Source: JAABQG01 sp963726365
Lineage (GTDB): Bacteria > Pseudomonadota > Gammaproteobacteria > Burkholderiales > Burkholderiaceae_C
Reading direction: 5' to 3'
Length of the DNA: 64,000 nucleotides
NCBI GenBank assembly: GCA_963726365.1
Contig: CAVSCI010000020.1
Span: 62,001 to 126,000 of the forward strand
Made by a program: the position numbers and the translations under genes. Within the stretch, counting starts at the first letter, position 1, and each line of letters begins with the position of its first letter. Below the pieces are notes generated by a model that had not been told where the DNA came from, ran no database searches, and was given only the letters and a program-made list of their open reading frames with translations. Shown here one piece after another: positions 1 to 8,003 of the stretch.

Positions 1-1
1 C

Positions 2-514
2 GGATCGCCGCTGGAACTGGCGCCCACCCAGGTGGCGCTGATTCTGGCCAAGTCCTTCCTGTTGCCCCTTGGCGCAGGGATGTTGCTTCGATGGTGGCTT
101 CCGGCGTTTGCCGCGCGGCTGGCGTCGCGTCTGATCGGCGCCGCCGGCGCGGTGCTCACGGCCTGCGCGCTGGCGCTGCTGGTCTTGCACTGGGACGTGC
201 TGCTCGTCGCCAGCTGGGGCGGTGTGCTGGCCCTGATGGCACTGGTCGCGATCGCGCTGGGTATCGGCCATGCGCTTGGCGGCCCGGCGCACGACGACCG
301 CACCGCGCTGGCCGTGGCCTGCGCGTCGCGCCACATCGGCATTGCGGTTCTGGTGGCCGCATCGCTGCCCGGGCCTCGCACGGCGGTGATCATTGCCGTG
401 TACATCGTGGCTTCGGCCCTGGTTTCAATCCCCTATCTGCGCTGGCGGCGAGCGGGCGCCGAGCACAGTATTTCAACATCCAGCTCAACCAACCCCCCAG
501 GAGTTCAACAATGA
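2..514 (+). CDS. Sodium/bile-acid symporter-like (BASS) transporter, C-terminal part
   Basis: The reading frame is open from the left edge, so the true start lies upstream; about 170 residues are visible. They are almost entirely hydrophobic, with roughly four to five membrane segments, followed by a short polar Ser-rich tail. The stretch containing ALAVACASRHIGIAVLVAAS resembles the second half of Na+-dependent BASS transporters, where a polar motif in the middle of a helix follows a loop. Substrate cannot be inferred. The stop codon overlaps the start of the next gene (ATGA at 511), suggesting one operon with the small secreted protein and the sulfatase. It could be another 10-TM secondary transporter; family assignment is moderate. 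Confidence 0.55.
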   Translation, partial: GSPLELAPTQVALILAKSFLLPLGAGMLLRWWLPAFAARLASRLIGAAGAVLTACALALLVLHWDVLLVASWGGVLALMALVAIALGIGHALGGPAHDDRTALAVACASRHIGIAVLVAASLPGPRTAVIIAVYIVASALVSIPYLRWRRAGAEHSISTSSSTNPPGVQQ

Positions 515-795
515 CCCCTTTCAAACTGATCGCCGCATGCGGCCTGGTCTTCAACCTGATCGCGTCGAGCTCATTCGCCGGCGTCGTCAATCCCGACTGC
601 ACGCCTGAGAAGGCAGCCAAGAGTGCGGCCGCCAAGTCTACGGTGGGGGTCGGCGGCCGCTGTGATCCCAAGGAAGCCGCGAAGGATTCGGGCAAGAAGG
701 CAGCCGGCGTCGAAGAAAAGGGCCCCCTCGAGAAAAAGACCAGCAAGAACGACTCACCGGCAGAGAAGGCCAAGGACGCGGTGAAGAAGCCATGA
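511..795 (+). CDS. Small secreted Lys/Ala-rich protein
   Basis: A 94-residue protein. Residues 1-23 form a signal peptide ending around SSSFAG; the mature part is rich in Lys, Ala, Glu and Ser and carries two Cys (PDCTPEKAAK and GGRCDPKEAAK) in a twice-repeated C-x-(P)-x-E/K-A-A pattern, which could form a disulfide. The C-terminal half is highly charged and probably disordered. The start overlaps the transporter stop (ATGA) and the stop overlaps the sulfatase start (ATGA at 792), so translational coupling is likely. I do not recognise a named family; its position suggests a periplasmic accessory to the sulfatase. Confidence 0.6.
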   Translation: MTPFKLIAACGLVFNLIASSSFAGVVNPDCTPEKAAKSAAAKSTVGVGGRCDPKEAAKDSGKKAAGVEEKGPLEKKTSKNDSPAEKAKDAVKKP

Positions 796-2870
796 AAACT
801 CTTCAACGCTTGAGTCTGGCGGCACTGCTGTGCATCAGCGCGGGGGTTGGCATGCCTGGCCACGCTGTGGAAAAGTCCAATGCGCCCGCAGACGGCTCCG
901 TGCTGCCGTTCCCTTCAGTGCCCTCGGCCAGTGTGGCCAAGCCGCGCCTGCAGGACTCCACGCATAAACGTCGCGCCGATCCGCAACACCTCAAACCCGG
1001 TGCGCCCAATGTACTGGTGGTCTTGATCGACGACGTCGGCTTCGGCCAGGCGTCCACCTTTGGCGGCGAGATCAACACGCCCGCGCTCAGCAAGCTGGCG
1101 AAAGAAGGCATCAGCTACAACACCTTCCACACCACCTCGATCTGCTCGCCCACGCGCGCCGCCCTGCTCACCGGGCGCAATCATCAGCGTGTGGGCAACG
1201 GCACCATTGCCGAGCGCGCGGTGGACTGGGACGGCTATACCGGCGTGATCCCCAAGACCTCGGCCACGATGCCCGAAGTGTTGCGCAACTACGGTTACAA
1301 GACGGCCGCCTTCGGCAAGTGGCACAACACGCCCGCCGACCAGACCACGGCGATGGGCCCGTTCGACCGCTGGCCCACCGGGCACGGGTTTGACTACTTC
1401 TATGGATTCCTGGCCGGCGAGACCTCGCAATACGAGCCGCGTCTGTTTGAAAACACGACAGCCATCGAGCCTCCGCACGACGAGAAGTACCACTTGAGCG
1501 AGGACATGGCGCAGCGCAGCATCGACTGGTTGCGCAAGCACCAGGCCTTCTCGCCCGACAAGCCGTTCTTCATGTATTGGGCGCCCGGTGCAGCCCACGG
1601 CCCGCACCAGGTCGGCAAGGAATGGTCGAACAAGTACAAGGGCAAATTCGATACCGGCTGGGATGCCTACCGCGAACGGGTCTTTGCGCGCCAGAAGCAG
1701 CTGGGCTGGATTCCGGCCGACACCCAGCTCACGCCGCGCAACCCGACGATGCCCTCCTGGGACAGCATCCCGGCCGCGCAACGGCCCTTCCAGACCCGCT
1801 TGATGGAAATCTATGCTGGCTTCGTGGAGCACGTCGACGCGCAGGCCGGCCGGGTCGTCGATGAGCTCGATCGCCTGGGCATCCGCGACAACACCATCAT
1901 CGTCTACATCTTTGGCGACAACGGCGCCAGCGCGGAAGGGCAGAACGGCACGATCAGCGAACTCCTGGCGCAGAACAGCATCCCCAACACCATCGACCAG
2001 CAGCTCGCCGCGCTCGACAAGATCGGTGGCCTGGACGCGCTGGGTACGGCCAAAACCGACAGCATGTACCACGCCGGCTGGGCCTGGGCTGGCAACACGC
2101 CATTTCAGAACACCAAGCTGGTGGCCTCGCACTTCGGTGGCACGCGCAATCCGATGGTGATCTCCTGGCCCAAGGGCATCAAGCCCGACGCCACGCCGCG
2201 CGCGCAGTTCCACCACGTCAACGACATTGCCCCCACCCTCTACGAAGTGATCGGCATCAAGACGCCCAAAGTGGTGGACGGCTACAAACAGGATCCAATG
2301 GATGGTGTGAGCCTGGCCTACACCTTCAAAGACGCCAAGGCGCCCAATCGCAAGCACGTTCAGTACTTCGACAACAACGGCAGCCGCGCCATCTACCAGG
2401 ACGGCTGGATTGCCGCGACCTTCGGGCCATTGACGCCCTGGTTGCCCGGCGCGCCCGGCCTGGCCGAATGGGATTCAGCCAAGGACAAGTGGGAGCTCTA
2501 CAACATCACCAGGGACTTCTCGGAGGCCAACGATCTGGCCGCAAAAGAGCCCAAGCGCCTGGCCGCCTTGCAGAAGGTGTTCGATGCGCAGGCGAGGGCC
2601 AACCAGGTTTACCCGCTGGGCGCCGGCATCTGGCTGCGTCTGCATCCGGAGGATCGCATCAAGACGTCGTACACGAGTTGGCAGTTCGACAGCACCACGA
2701 CTCGCATGCCGGAATTCACGGCGCCGGGCATCGGGCGTGAAAGCAATACCGTGACCATTGACGCCGAGTTCGGCGACAAGGCGTCAGGGGTTCTCTATGC
2801 GCTGGGCGGCTCTGGCGGCGGTCTGACGCTTTACATGGACAAGGGACGCTGGTCTATGAGTACAACATGA
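792..2870 (+). CDS. Arylsulfatase, main part (reading frame interrupted near 2845)
   Basis: A sulfatase of the alkaline-phosphatase superfamily that hydrolyses sulfate esters in the periplasm. Residues 1-25 are a signal peptide; metal-binding Asp pair at residues 80-81 (LIDDVG); the C-S-P-T-R motif at 118-122 contains the Cys converted to formylglycine, followed by LLTGR; a later FGDNG motif completes the metal site. The frame ends in a nonsense tail (GRWSMSTT). Adding one base after about 2845 (AAGGG then ACGCTG) restores K-G-T-L-V-Y-E-Y-N and fuses it to the following reading frame, giving a 794-residue protein of normal length for long proteobacterial arylsulfatases. I infer a sequence error; a genuine frameshift mutation would remove the C-terminal domain. 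Confidence 0.9.
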   Translation: MKTLQRLSLAALLCISAGVGMPGHAVEKSNAPADGSVLPFPSVPSASVAKPRLQDSTHKRRADPQHLKPGAPNVLVVLIDDVGFGQASTFGGEINTPALSKLAKEGISYNTFHTTSICSPTRAALLTGRNHQRVGNGTIAERAVDWDGYTGVIPKTSATMPEVLRNYGYKTAAFGKWHNTPADQTTAMGPFDRWPTGHGFDYFYGFLAGETSQYEPRLFENTTAIEPPHDEKYHLSEDMAQRSIDWLRKHQAFSPDKPFFMYWAPGAAHGPHQVGKEWSNKYKGKFDTGWDAYRERVFARQKQLGWIPADTQLTPRNPTMPSWDSIPAAQRPFQTRLMEIYAGFVEHVDAQAGRVVDELDRLGIRDNTIIVYIFGDNGASAEGQNGTISELLAQNSIPNTIDQQLAALDKIGGLDALGTAKTDSMYHAGWAWAGNTPFQNTKLVASHFGGTRNPMVISWPKGIKPDATPRAQFHHVNDIAPTLYEVIGIKTPKVVDGYKQDPMDGVSLAYTFKDAKAPNRKHVQYFDNNGSRAIYQDGWIAATFGPLTPWLPGAPGLAEWDSAKDKWELYNITRDFSEANDLAAKEPKRLAALQKVFDAQARANQVYPLGAGIWLRLHPEDRIKTSYTSWQFDSTTTRMPEFTAPGIGRESNTVTIDAEFGDKASGVLYALGGSGGGLTLYMDKGRWSMSTT

Positions 2871-3175
2871 TGATCATCGAGCGTTTCATCGCACGCTCCA
2901 CGGCCGTCGTGCCAGCCGGCAAGCACCACATCGAGGTCACGACAAAGCTGGCCAGCGCGCAGCCGCTCTCGGCCGCTGACGTGGTGCTGAAGGTGGACGG
3001 CAAGGAGGTGGCGCGCACCACGGTCGGGCGCACCGTACCCGGCGCGTTCTCGGCCAGCGAGACCTTTGACGTGGGCGTGGATCTCGGCTCGCCGGTGTCG
3101 ATCGACTACTTCGATCGGCGGCCCTTCAAGTTCGACGGCAAGATTGCCGGCGTCAAGGTCCAGCTGGCCCAGTGA
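2867..3175 (+). CDS. Arylsulfatase C-terminal domain (same gene, shifted frame)
   Basis: The product begins MMIIERFIARS and continues through a beta-rich domain ending KIAGVKVQLAQ. In related long arylsulfatases this sequence directly follows a VYEYN segment, and VYEYN is encoded in this same frame just upstream of the ATG (about 2852-2866). It is therefore the last ~110 residues of the sulfatase at 792 rather than an independent gene. There is no good ribosome binding site of its own. One base inserted near 2845 makes 792-3175 a single 794-codon gene. Confidence 0.8.
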   Translation: MMIIERFIARSTAVVPAGKHHIEVTTKLASAQPLSAADVVLKVDGKEVARTTVGRTVPGAFSASETFDVGVDLGSPVSIDYFDRRPFKFDGKIAGVKVQLAQ

Positions 3176-3189
3176 AAACAGGACTCACC

Positions 3190-3801
3190 ATGATGAACCG
3201 CCTGCGCGACCTTCTGATCGATGGCATCTTGCTGGCGCTGCCCGTGGGCGCGACCGCCTACCTGCTGCACAAGGTGATCGGCGGATTGATCCACGTATTG
3301 GCTCCCGTTTCTCACCTGTTGCCAGAGGGCCATTTTTTCGGCATTGCGGGCCTCGATCTGGCGGCAATCCTGCTCCTGATCATGGGGCTGATTGCGCTGG
3401 GTGCCTTTGCCCGGTCAGCACCTGGCCAGAGCGTGGCGCAAAAACTGGAGCAACTCGTACTGAGCAAGATTCCGGGCTACCTGGTCATCAGGTCCATCGC
3501 TGCCGACATGGCGAGCACGGAGCGCGAATCCGGCCTGCGACCGGCGCTGGTGTCCTTTGATGACAACACCGTGCTGGGCTTCATCGTCGAGGAGTCCGAT
3601 GTCGGCGACTTGATCACCGTGTTTCTGCCCGGCGCGCCCGCCGCAGCGTCCGGCAGCGTGGTGCTGATGCCGCGTGAACGGGTGAAACCCATCGATGCGG
3701 CGACCCAGAGCGCCTTGCGGACCATGAAGCAACGCGGGTTAGGTCTGCAGAAATTGGCGAAGGAGCGGCACAAGGATTCAGTGGTGACGCGCCCAACGTG
3801 A
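3190..3801 (+). CDS. DUF502 family membrane protein
   Basis: A 203-residue protein with two N-terminal membrane segments (about residues 8-30 and 47-72) followed by a soluble domain with the DUF502-typical K-I-P-G-Y segment and the FIVEE and V-F-L-P-G-A-P motifs. DUF502 proteins are conserved inner-membrane proteins without an assigned biochemical role. I start at the ATG at 3190 because an AACAGGA ribosome site precedes it; an upstream GTG at 3172 overlapping the sulfatase stop is also possible. It sits 14 bases after the sulfatase, in the same direction. Confidence 0.85.
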   Translation: MMNRLRDLLIDGILLALPVGATAYLLHKVIGGLIHVLAPVSHLLPEGHFFGIAGLDLAAILLLIMGLIALGAFARSAPGQSVAQKLEQLVLSKIPGYLVIRSIAADMASTERESGLRPALVSFDDNTVLGFIVEESDVGDLITVFLPGAPAAASGSVVLMPRERVKPIDAATQSALRTMKQRGLGLQKLAKERHKDSVVTRPT

Positions 3802-3911
3802 AAGCCTGACGTGTCGCCGCCAAGGCAGTGCCGGTGATCAATCCCAAGTCCTTGCCGCGCCAATCCGGGCTCGATCAAGGCAACCCCCCCCAACCAACCA
3901 GAAAGGGATCC

Positions 3912-4757
3912 ATGAAAATGAAATACTCGAATATGACGAGGGCCGCAGGTTCGATCCGGCGTGCTGGCACATTTGTGCTCGCCGGAGCGGTGCTGACCCT
4001 GGTCGCCGGCTATGGCGCAGTGTGGGCACAGCAGCCCGCAGCCACGCCTGCTGCAGCCGGTGTAGTTGCGGCGGCACCCGATGCGGATGCGATCAACCCT
4101 GCCGCGATCGAAGCGCTCAAGAGCATGGGGGCGTACCTGCACACCTTGAAATCCTTCAGCGTGCGCTCGGAGTCCACCACGGATGAGGTGCTGGCATCTG
4201 GCCAGAAGGTCCAGTTTGCCAACACCGTCGATATTCGTTCACGGCTCCCCGACCGGGTTCGGATCGAAGTCAGTTCAGATCGGAAGAGCCGAGAGATCTA
4301 CTACGACGGCAAGACGGTGACGCAGTTCGCACCGCGCCTGAAGTACTACGCCACCGTGCCGGCGCCAGCAACCGTGCGTGAAACCCTGAAGGCCGCCGCT
4401 ACCAAATACGACCTTGACGTTCCGCTGGCCGACCTCTTTTACTGGGGCACCGACCAGTCGGGCATCGATGCCATCAAGTCCGCCATCTATGTCGGACCGA
4501 GCCGTGTCGCCGGTGTGGAGGTGGATCACTATGCCTTCCGCCAGCCCGGCGTCGACTGGCAAGTCTGGATCGAGACCGGCAAGACCCCGCTGGTGCGCAA
4601 ACTCGTCATCACCACGCTGGACGAACCGTCTCAACCGCAATACACCGCGGTGCTGCATTGGGACCTCAAGACGCCCTTGAATGACAAGGCATTCGCCTTC
4701 GTGCCACCGAAGGGTGCCATGAAGATCGAACTCGCCACCGCACCAGCGGCAAAGTGA
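3912..4757 (+). CDS. DUF2092 family periplasmic protein
   Basis: A 281-residue exported protein. The start at 3912 follows GAAAGGGAT; an N-terminal signal/anchor helix lies near residues 18-40 and ends VWAQ. The rest contains the DUF2092 pattern: a LKSFSVRSES strand, LPDRVRIEV, IYYDGKTVT and a late V-D-W-Q-V-W-I-E segment, resembling the LolA/LolB-like beta fold of lipid-carrier proteins. No enzymatic residues are evident. It is in line with the sulfatase, the DUF502 gene and the following Asn-rich protein gene, an arrangement I recall from other betaproteobacteria; the shared role is unknown. Confidence 0.8.
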   Translation: MKMKYSNMTRAAGSIRRAGTFVLAGAVLTLVAGYGAVWAQQPAATPAAAGVVAAAPDADAINPAAIEALKSMGAYLHTLKSFSVRSESTTDEVLASGQKVQFANTVDIRSRLPDRVRIEVSSDRKSREIYYDGKTVTQFAPRLKYYATVPAPATVRETLKAAATKYDLDVPLADLFYWGTDQSGIDAIKSAIYVGPSRVAGVEVDHYAFRQPGVDWQVWIETGKTPLVRKLVITTLDEPSQPQYTAVLHWDLKTPLNDKAFAFVPPKGAMKIELATAPAAK

Positions 4758-4771
4758 ACGGAGAGAACAAA

Positions 4772-5273
4772 ATGAACCGAATCAATATCTGCAAGTTGTC
4801 CGTCACGGGCCTCATGAGCGTCGCGATGGCGGCCGCCAGCGTGGCCGTTCCGACTGACGGCCGAGGCGAAGCCGACACGTACCAGCGTGAACAACAATGC
4901 CAATTCCAACCGCAGCGCCAACGTCAATTCCAACAAGACTGCGAACATCAACGCCAACAGGAATGCCAACGTCAATTCCAACAAGAACGTCAATGTCAAC
5001 TCGAACAGAAACGTGAACGTCAACAGCAACCGGAACGTCAATGTCGATGTGGACGTCGATCGCCATCATCACCCGATCGGCACGGCCGTGGCGGTCGGAG
5101 CCACGGTGGCTGTGACAGCCGCAGTGATCGGATCGATGACGCCGACGCTTCCGCCGGCATGCACGGTGGTCGTTGTCAATGGCCTCAGCTACCAGCAATG
5201 TGGCTCCACCTGGTACCAGCCGCAATACGTCGGCAGCTCTGTTCAGTACGTGGTGGTCGCGCCGATGTACTGA
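4772..5273 (+). CDS. Asn-rich repeat exported protein (frame interrupted near 4850)
   Basis: The gene starts at the ATG at 4772 (MNRINICKLS, a signal peptide with AMAAAS), but the mature protein lies one frame over from about 4860 (TAEAKPTRTS, then NANSNRSANV). The body is a low-complexity run of N-V-N-x-N-R/K units, then DVDVDRHHH, one hydrophobic helix (about 20 residues) and a C-terminal domain with two Cys (PPACTVVVVN, YQQCGSTWYQ). Removing one base between about 4835 and 4860 joins them into 166 codons, so a one-base insertion is inferred. Without it the signal peptide would run into an unnatural Gln/Arg-rich product. Function unknown; probably an envelope protein. Confidence 0.6.
4887..5061 (+). 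repeat. Coding tandem repeat of Asn-rich units
   Basis: Imperfect tandem copies of short units related to AACGTCAATTCCAACA and AACGTCAATGTCAAC fill this stretch. In the coding frame they read N-V-N-S-N-K/R; in the neighbouring frame the same DNA gives a long open Gln/Arg-rich run. The unit is a multiple of three bases, so slippage would keep the frame. Confidence 0.7.
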
Positions 5274-5352
5274 TCGGGCGATGGGGTTCGCAAGGCATGC
5301 GGGTGCGACGGACTCCAGATTGGCGAGCAGGCAGTCGACCGCTAGGCCTCGT

Positions 5353-7115
5353 TCAGACAGGCTGGCTTGACGGCCCGGGCCACAACGGCACGGTGCCTGC
5401 CACGCGGAATCCCCGGCCCGCCAGTGCCTGGACTTCCAGTTCGCCACCGACGGCTTCAATGCGCTCACGCATGTTGGTCAGGCCCTGGCCGTCTGGCGCC
5501 GGCCCGTTTGCGCCTGGGGCGGCTCCGTCATCGGCCACGCAAACCGAAGCAGATCACTTGCCCGCGCGAGACTGAGCTGTGCGCTGGCGCCGGGCCCCGC
5601 GTGTTTGGCTGCATTCTGCAGCGCCTCCAGGCAGCAGAAGTACACGGCGCGTTCGATGGCGGGGTCGCACCGGCCGACCTCGTCGATCCGGGTTCGTGTG
5701 GGAAGAGCGGCCCGATTCGCGGCCTCGGTCAGGGCCACGGCGAGTCCGCGCTCCACCAGAAGGGGCGGCGCGATGCCATGCGCCAGCGCCCGCAGTTCGA
5801 CCATGGCCGCTTCCACGTCGGCCCCCATCTCCTGCACCAGCGCCTCGGCCCGGCGCGGATCCTGCTCGAGCAGCCGCGCGGTCACGCTCAGCTTCATGCG
5901 CAGGGCGATGAGCCGCTGTTGCGCGCCGTCGTGCAGGTCGCGTTCGATGCGGTGGCGCTCGGCTTCGACCGCCGAGGCCGAACGGGCGCCCGCCGACTTG
6001 ATTTCCGCTTCCAGCCGGTGGCTCTCCAGCGCCATCTGCATGCTGCTGGCCACGGATTCGAGCAACATGGGTTCTTCCAGCAGTGCGCTGTCGTGAACCA
6101 GTGCAGCGACCGGTTCATTTTCGGCGTCGCGCAGCACCGTCACCGCACGCCCGGCCTCGGACGACTGTTGAGGCGGTGCAATCACCTGGCCCTCTGCATC
6201 GACCCAGCGCTCGCCGTCCTTGAGCCAATAGGCAATCGACAAGCTGTCATCGCCCAGCGCTCGGGCCATGACATCGCGCAACGCGTGTATGTCGGGGCGT
6301 CCGCGAAGCCCGGTGACGAGTGTTTGCAGTGCACGTGCCGTGTACAGCCGGCCCCGAACAGGCCCAGCGCAATCGCCAGTGGCACCGCCCAGAAGGTCAG
6401 GCTCATGGTCAGCCAGTTGGAGTCGGTGACAAGGAATGCCGCGATAGCCACCGTACGCGCAATCGATGCGAGCAGTACCGGGGCGATGGCCCGGCGCAGC
6501 AGCGGTGTCGCACGGCGCAGGCGGCTGAACAACAATGCGCCGGTGGCGATGAGGATCACCACGCCGATGGCGCGAAACGCCGTGTTCAAGGCCCATGACA
6601 GCGCGGGCCAGTCGGCGACAAACAGGACGTTGCGAGGGCACTCGGGATGGCACGACAACAAACGGGCCCACCAGGCGGAATGTTCGGCGAAAGCATCAAA
6701 CCCGGCAGCCAGAGAAGAACCAGCGCCAAGACACTCGCACCCGCCAGAAAACGGTCCCGGCGACCCTGAAGCCGGCCGCTCGGAAACGCCAGCATCACCC
6801 AGATCAGGATTACTTCAACCGCCGGCCGCGCCGCACGTGCCAGGGTGAACAGGTAGGGATTGGGCGACGAAAGCAGCGTCTGGACACCATAGGCGCCGGC
6901 CAGCACGAACAGCAGCGGGCCGAGGGGGCGATCCGGGTAGCGCAGGCGAACCGCCACCGCAACGCCCCAGACCAGCACCAGCCCGATGCCGGCCAGGATT
7001 GCGTTGAGCACCCTGATCCGCATTCGGCCCTTCCAGAATCACTGTGACCGCAGCAGCCACCAGACGCCAGGCCTGGGATGCCCAGCAACAGGCGGTCGCG
7101 CTGCCGGGCGTTCAT
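5353..7115 (-). CDS. Membrane sensor histidine kinase, NarX/HisKA_3 type (five apparent indels)
   Basis: It starts at the ATG at 7115, overlapping the regulator's stop (ATGA). Reading in order through six frame segments gives MNARQRDRLLLGIPGLA, VAAAVTVILEG, MRIRVLNAILAGIG, then FAEHSAWWARLL, LYTARALQTL and the end NMRERIEAVGGELEV. Indels needed: insertions near 7065 and 7025; deletions near 6699 (A run), 6350 (C run) and 5538. The corrected length is exactly 588 codons. The N-terminal half has about six or more membrane helices. The HisKA_3 box ERHRIERDLHDGAQQR carries the phospho-His, and the GQGLTNMRER segment is the ATP lid. It phosphorylates the adjacent NarL-type regulator. The signal is unknown. 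It is either a pseudogene or, more likely, an error-containing sequence. Confidence 0.8.
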
Positions 7116-7783
7116 CGCTCGCGCTGGGCGAGGTACAGCAGCGTGGCGTGCACGCGCCGGCTGATGGTCTCGTCGTTCGCCAGGCCGAGCCGGCCAAAGA
7201 TCTCGCTGACATGTTTCTCGACGGCGCGCAGGGTCAGGCTGCGGTCGTTCGCGATCGCCAGGTTGCTCTTGCCTTGAGCGACGTCGGCCATGATCTCGCG
7301 CTGGCGCGGCGTCAGTTCGTCCAGTGGCGAATGCTGGTGCCTGCGCTGTCGCGTGACCAGTTCATCAACCAGGCGCGCGTCGATCCGGCACTCGCCGGCG
7401 GCCACGGCGGTGATGGTCGAGACCAGATGGTCCAGGTCGTGAATGCGGTCCTTCAGCAGGTAGCCGCGGCCCACCGCCCCCGAGTCGAGCAGTTCGGCGG
7501 CATAGTGCGCGCTCTCGTGCTGGCTCAGCACCACGACACCGACTTTCGGATGGGTCTGGCGCAGGCGCTTGGCGATCTGCATGCCCTCGTCGGTCTGGGT
7601 GGGCGGCATGCGGATGTCGGTGATCACGACGTCGGGCGGGTCGGCGTCCACAGCCGCGAGCAGCGAGGGGGCGTCGATGCACAGCCCGACGACGCGAATC
7701 TGCGGCGCCATCGCCAGCAGCTGCCGCAGCCCTTCGCGGATCAGATAGCTGTCATCCGCGATGAGCACGCGCAGCGACGCCAT
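7112..7783 (-). CDS. NarL/FixJ-type two-component response regulator
   Basis: A 223-residue regulator. The receiver domain covers residues 1-120 with the acidic pocket at D10-D11 and phospho-acceptor D56 in VITDIRMPP; the conserved Lys appears in YLLKDRI. The C-terminal LuxR helix-turn-helix (about 150-215) reads LTPRQREIM with the recognition helix near LRAVEKHVSEIF. I chose the ATG at 7783 because upstream codons encode an unrelated Pro-rich stretch. It is first in the operon and overlaps the histidine kinase gene by four bases, so the two are probably made in fixed ratio. About 220 bases of apparently noncoding DNA precede it. Confidence 0.9.
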   Translation of the reverse strand: MASLRVLIADDSYLIREGLRQLLAMAPQIRVVGLCIDAPSLLAAVDADPPDVVITDIRMPPTQTDEGMQIAKRLRQTHPKVGVVVLSQHESAHYAAELLDSGAVGRGYLLKDRIHDLDHLVSTITAVAAGECRIDARLVDELVTRQRRHQHSPLDELTPRQREIMADVAQGKSNLAIANDRSLTLRAVEKHVSEIFGRLGLANDETISRRVHATLLYLAQRER

Positions 7784-8003
7784 CGCTGGTTGGGAGGGCA
7801 GGGAGGCAGGGAGGACATACGGCGAAGTGTAAGCGCGGGGCAGCCGGGGAAGGCAAACACACCAGAAAGGCAACAGCCTCGCTGCCGCGTCTATCGGCGT
7901 CTGTTTTCATCCTTGGGTGTTTGCTGCCTTTCAGCCCGCCGATCTCCGGGGCGGCGGTTTCTCTACGCCCATCCTGCAGGGGCGCGGTGCTGGAAGTGAA
8001 AAG

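Noticed and set aside
915..2357. Open frame of 480 codons antisense to the sulfatase
   Set aside because: Shadow of the sulfatase gene; no recognisable domain.
4754..5575. Gln/Arg-rich 273-codon frame covering the Asn-rich gene
   Set aside because: Only its first ~30 codons (the signal peptide) look natural; the rest is the wrong frame of the tandem repeat, and the Asn-rich frame ends in a structured domain.
5367..6848. Plus-strand open frame of 493 codons across the histidine kinase
   Set aside because: It is longer than any single intact frame of the kinase only because the kinase gene is broken by indels; composition is shadow-like while the minus strand carries all kinase motifs.
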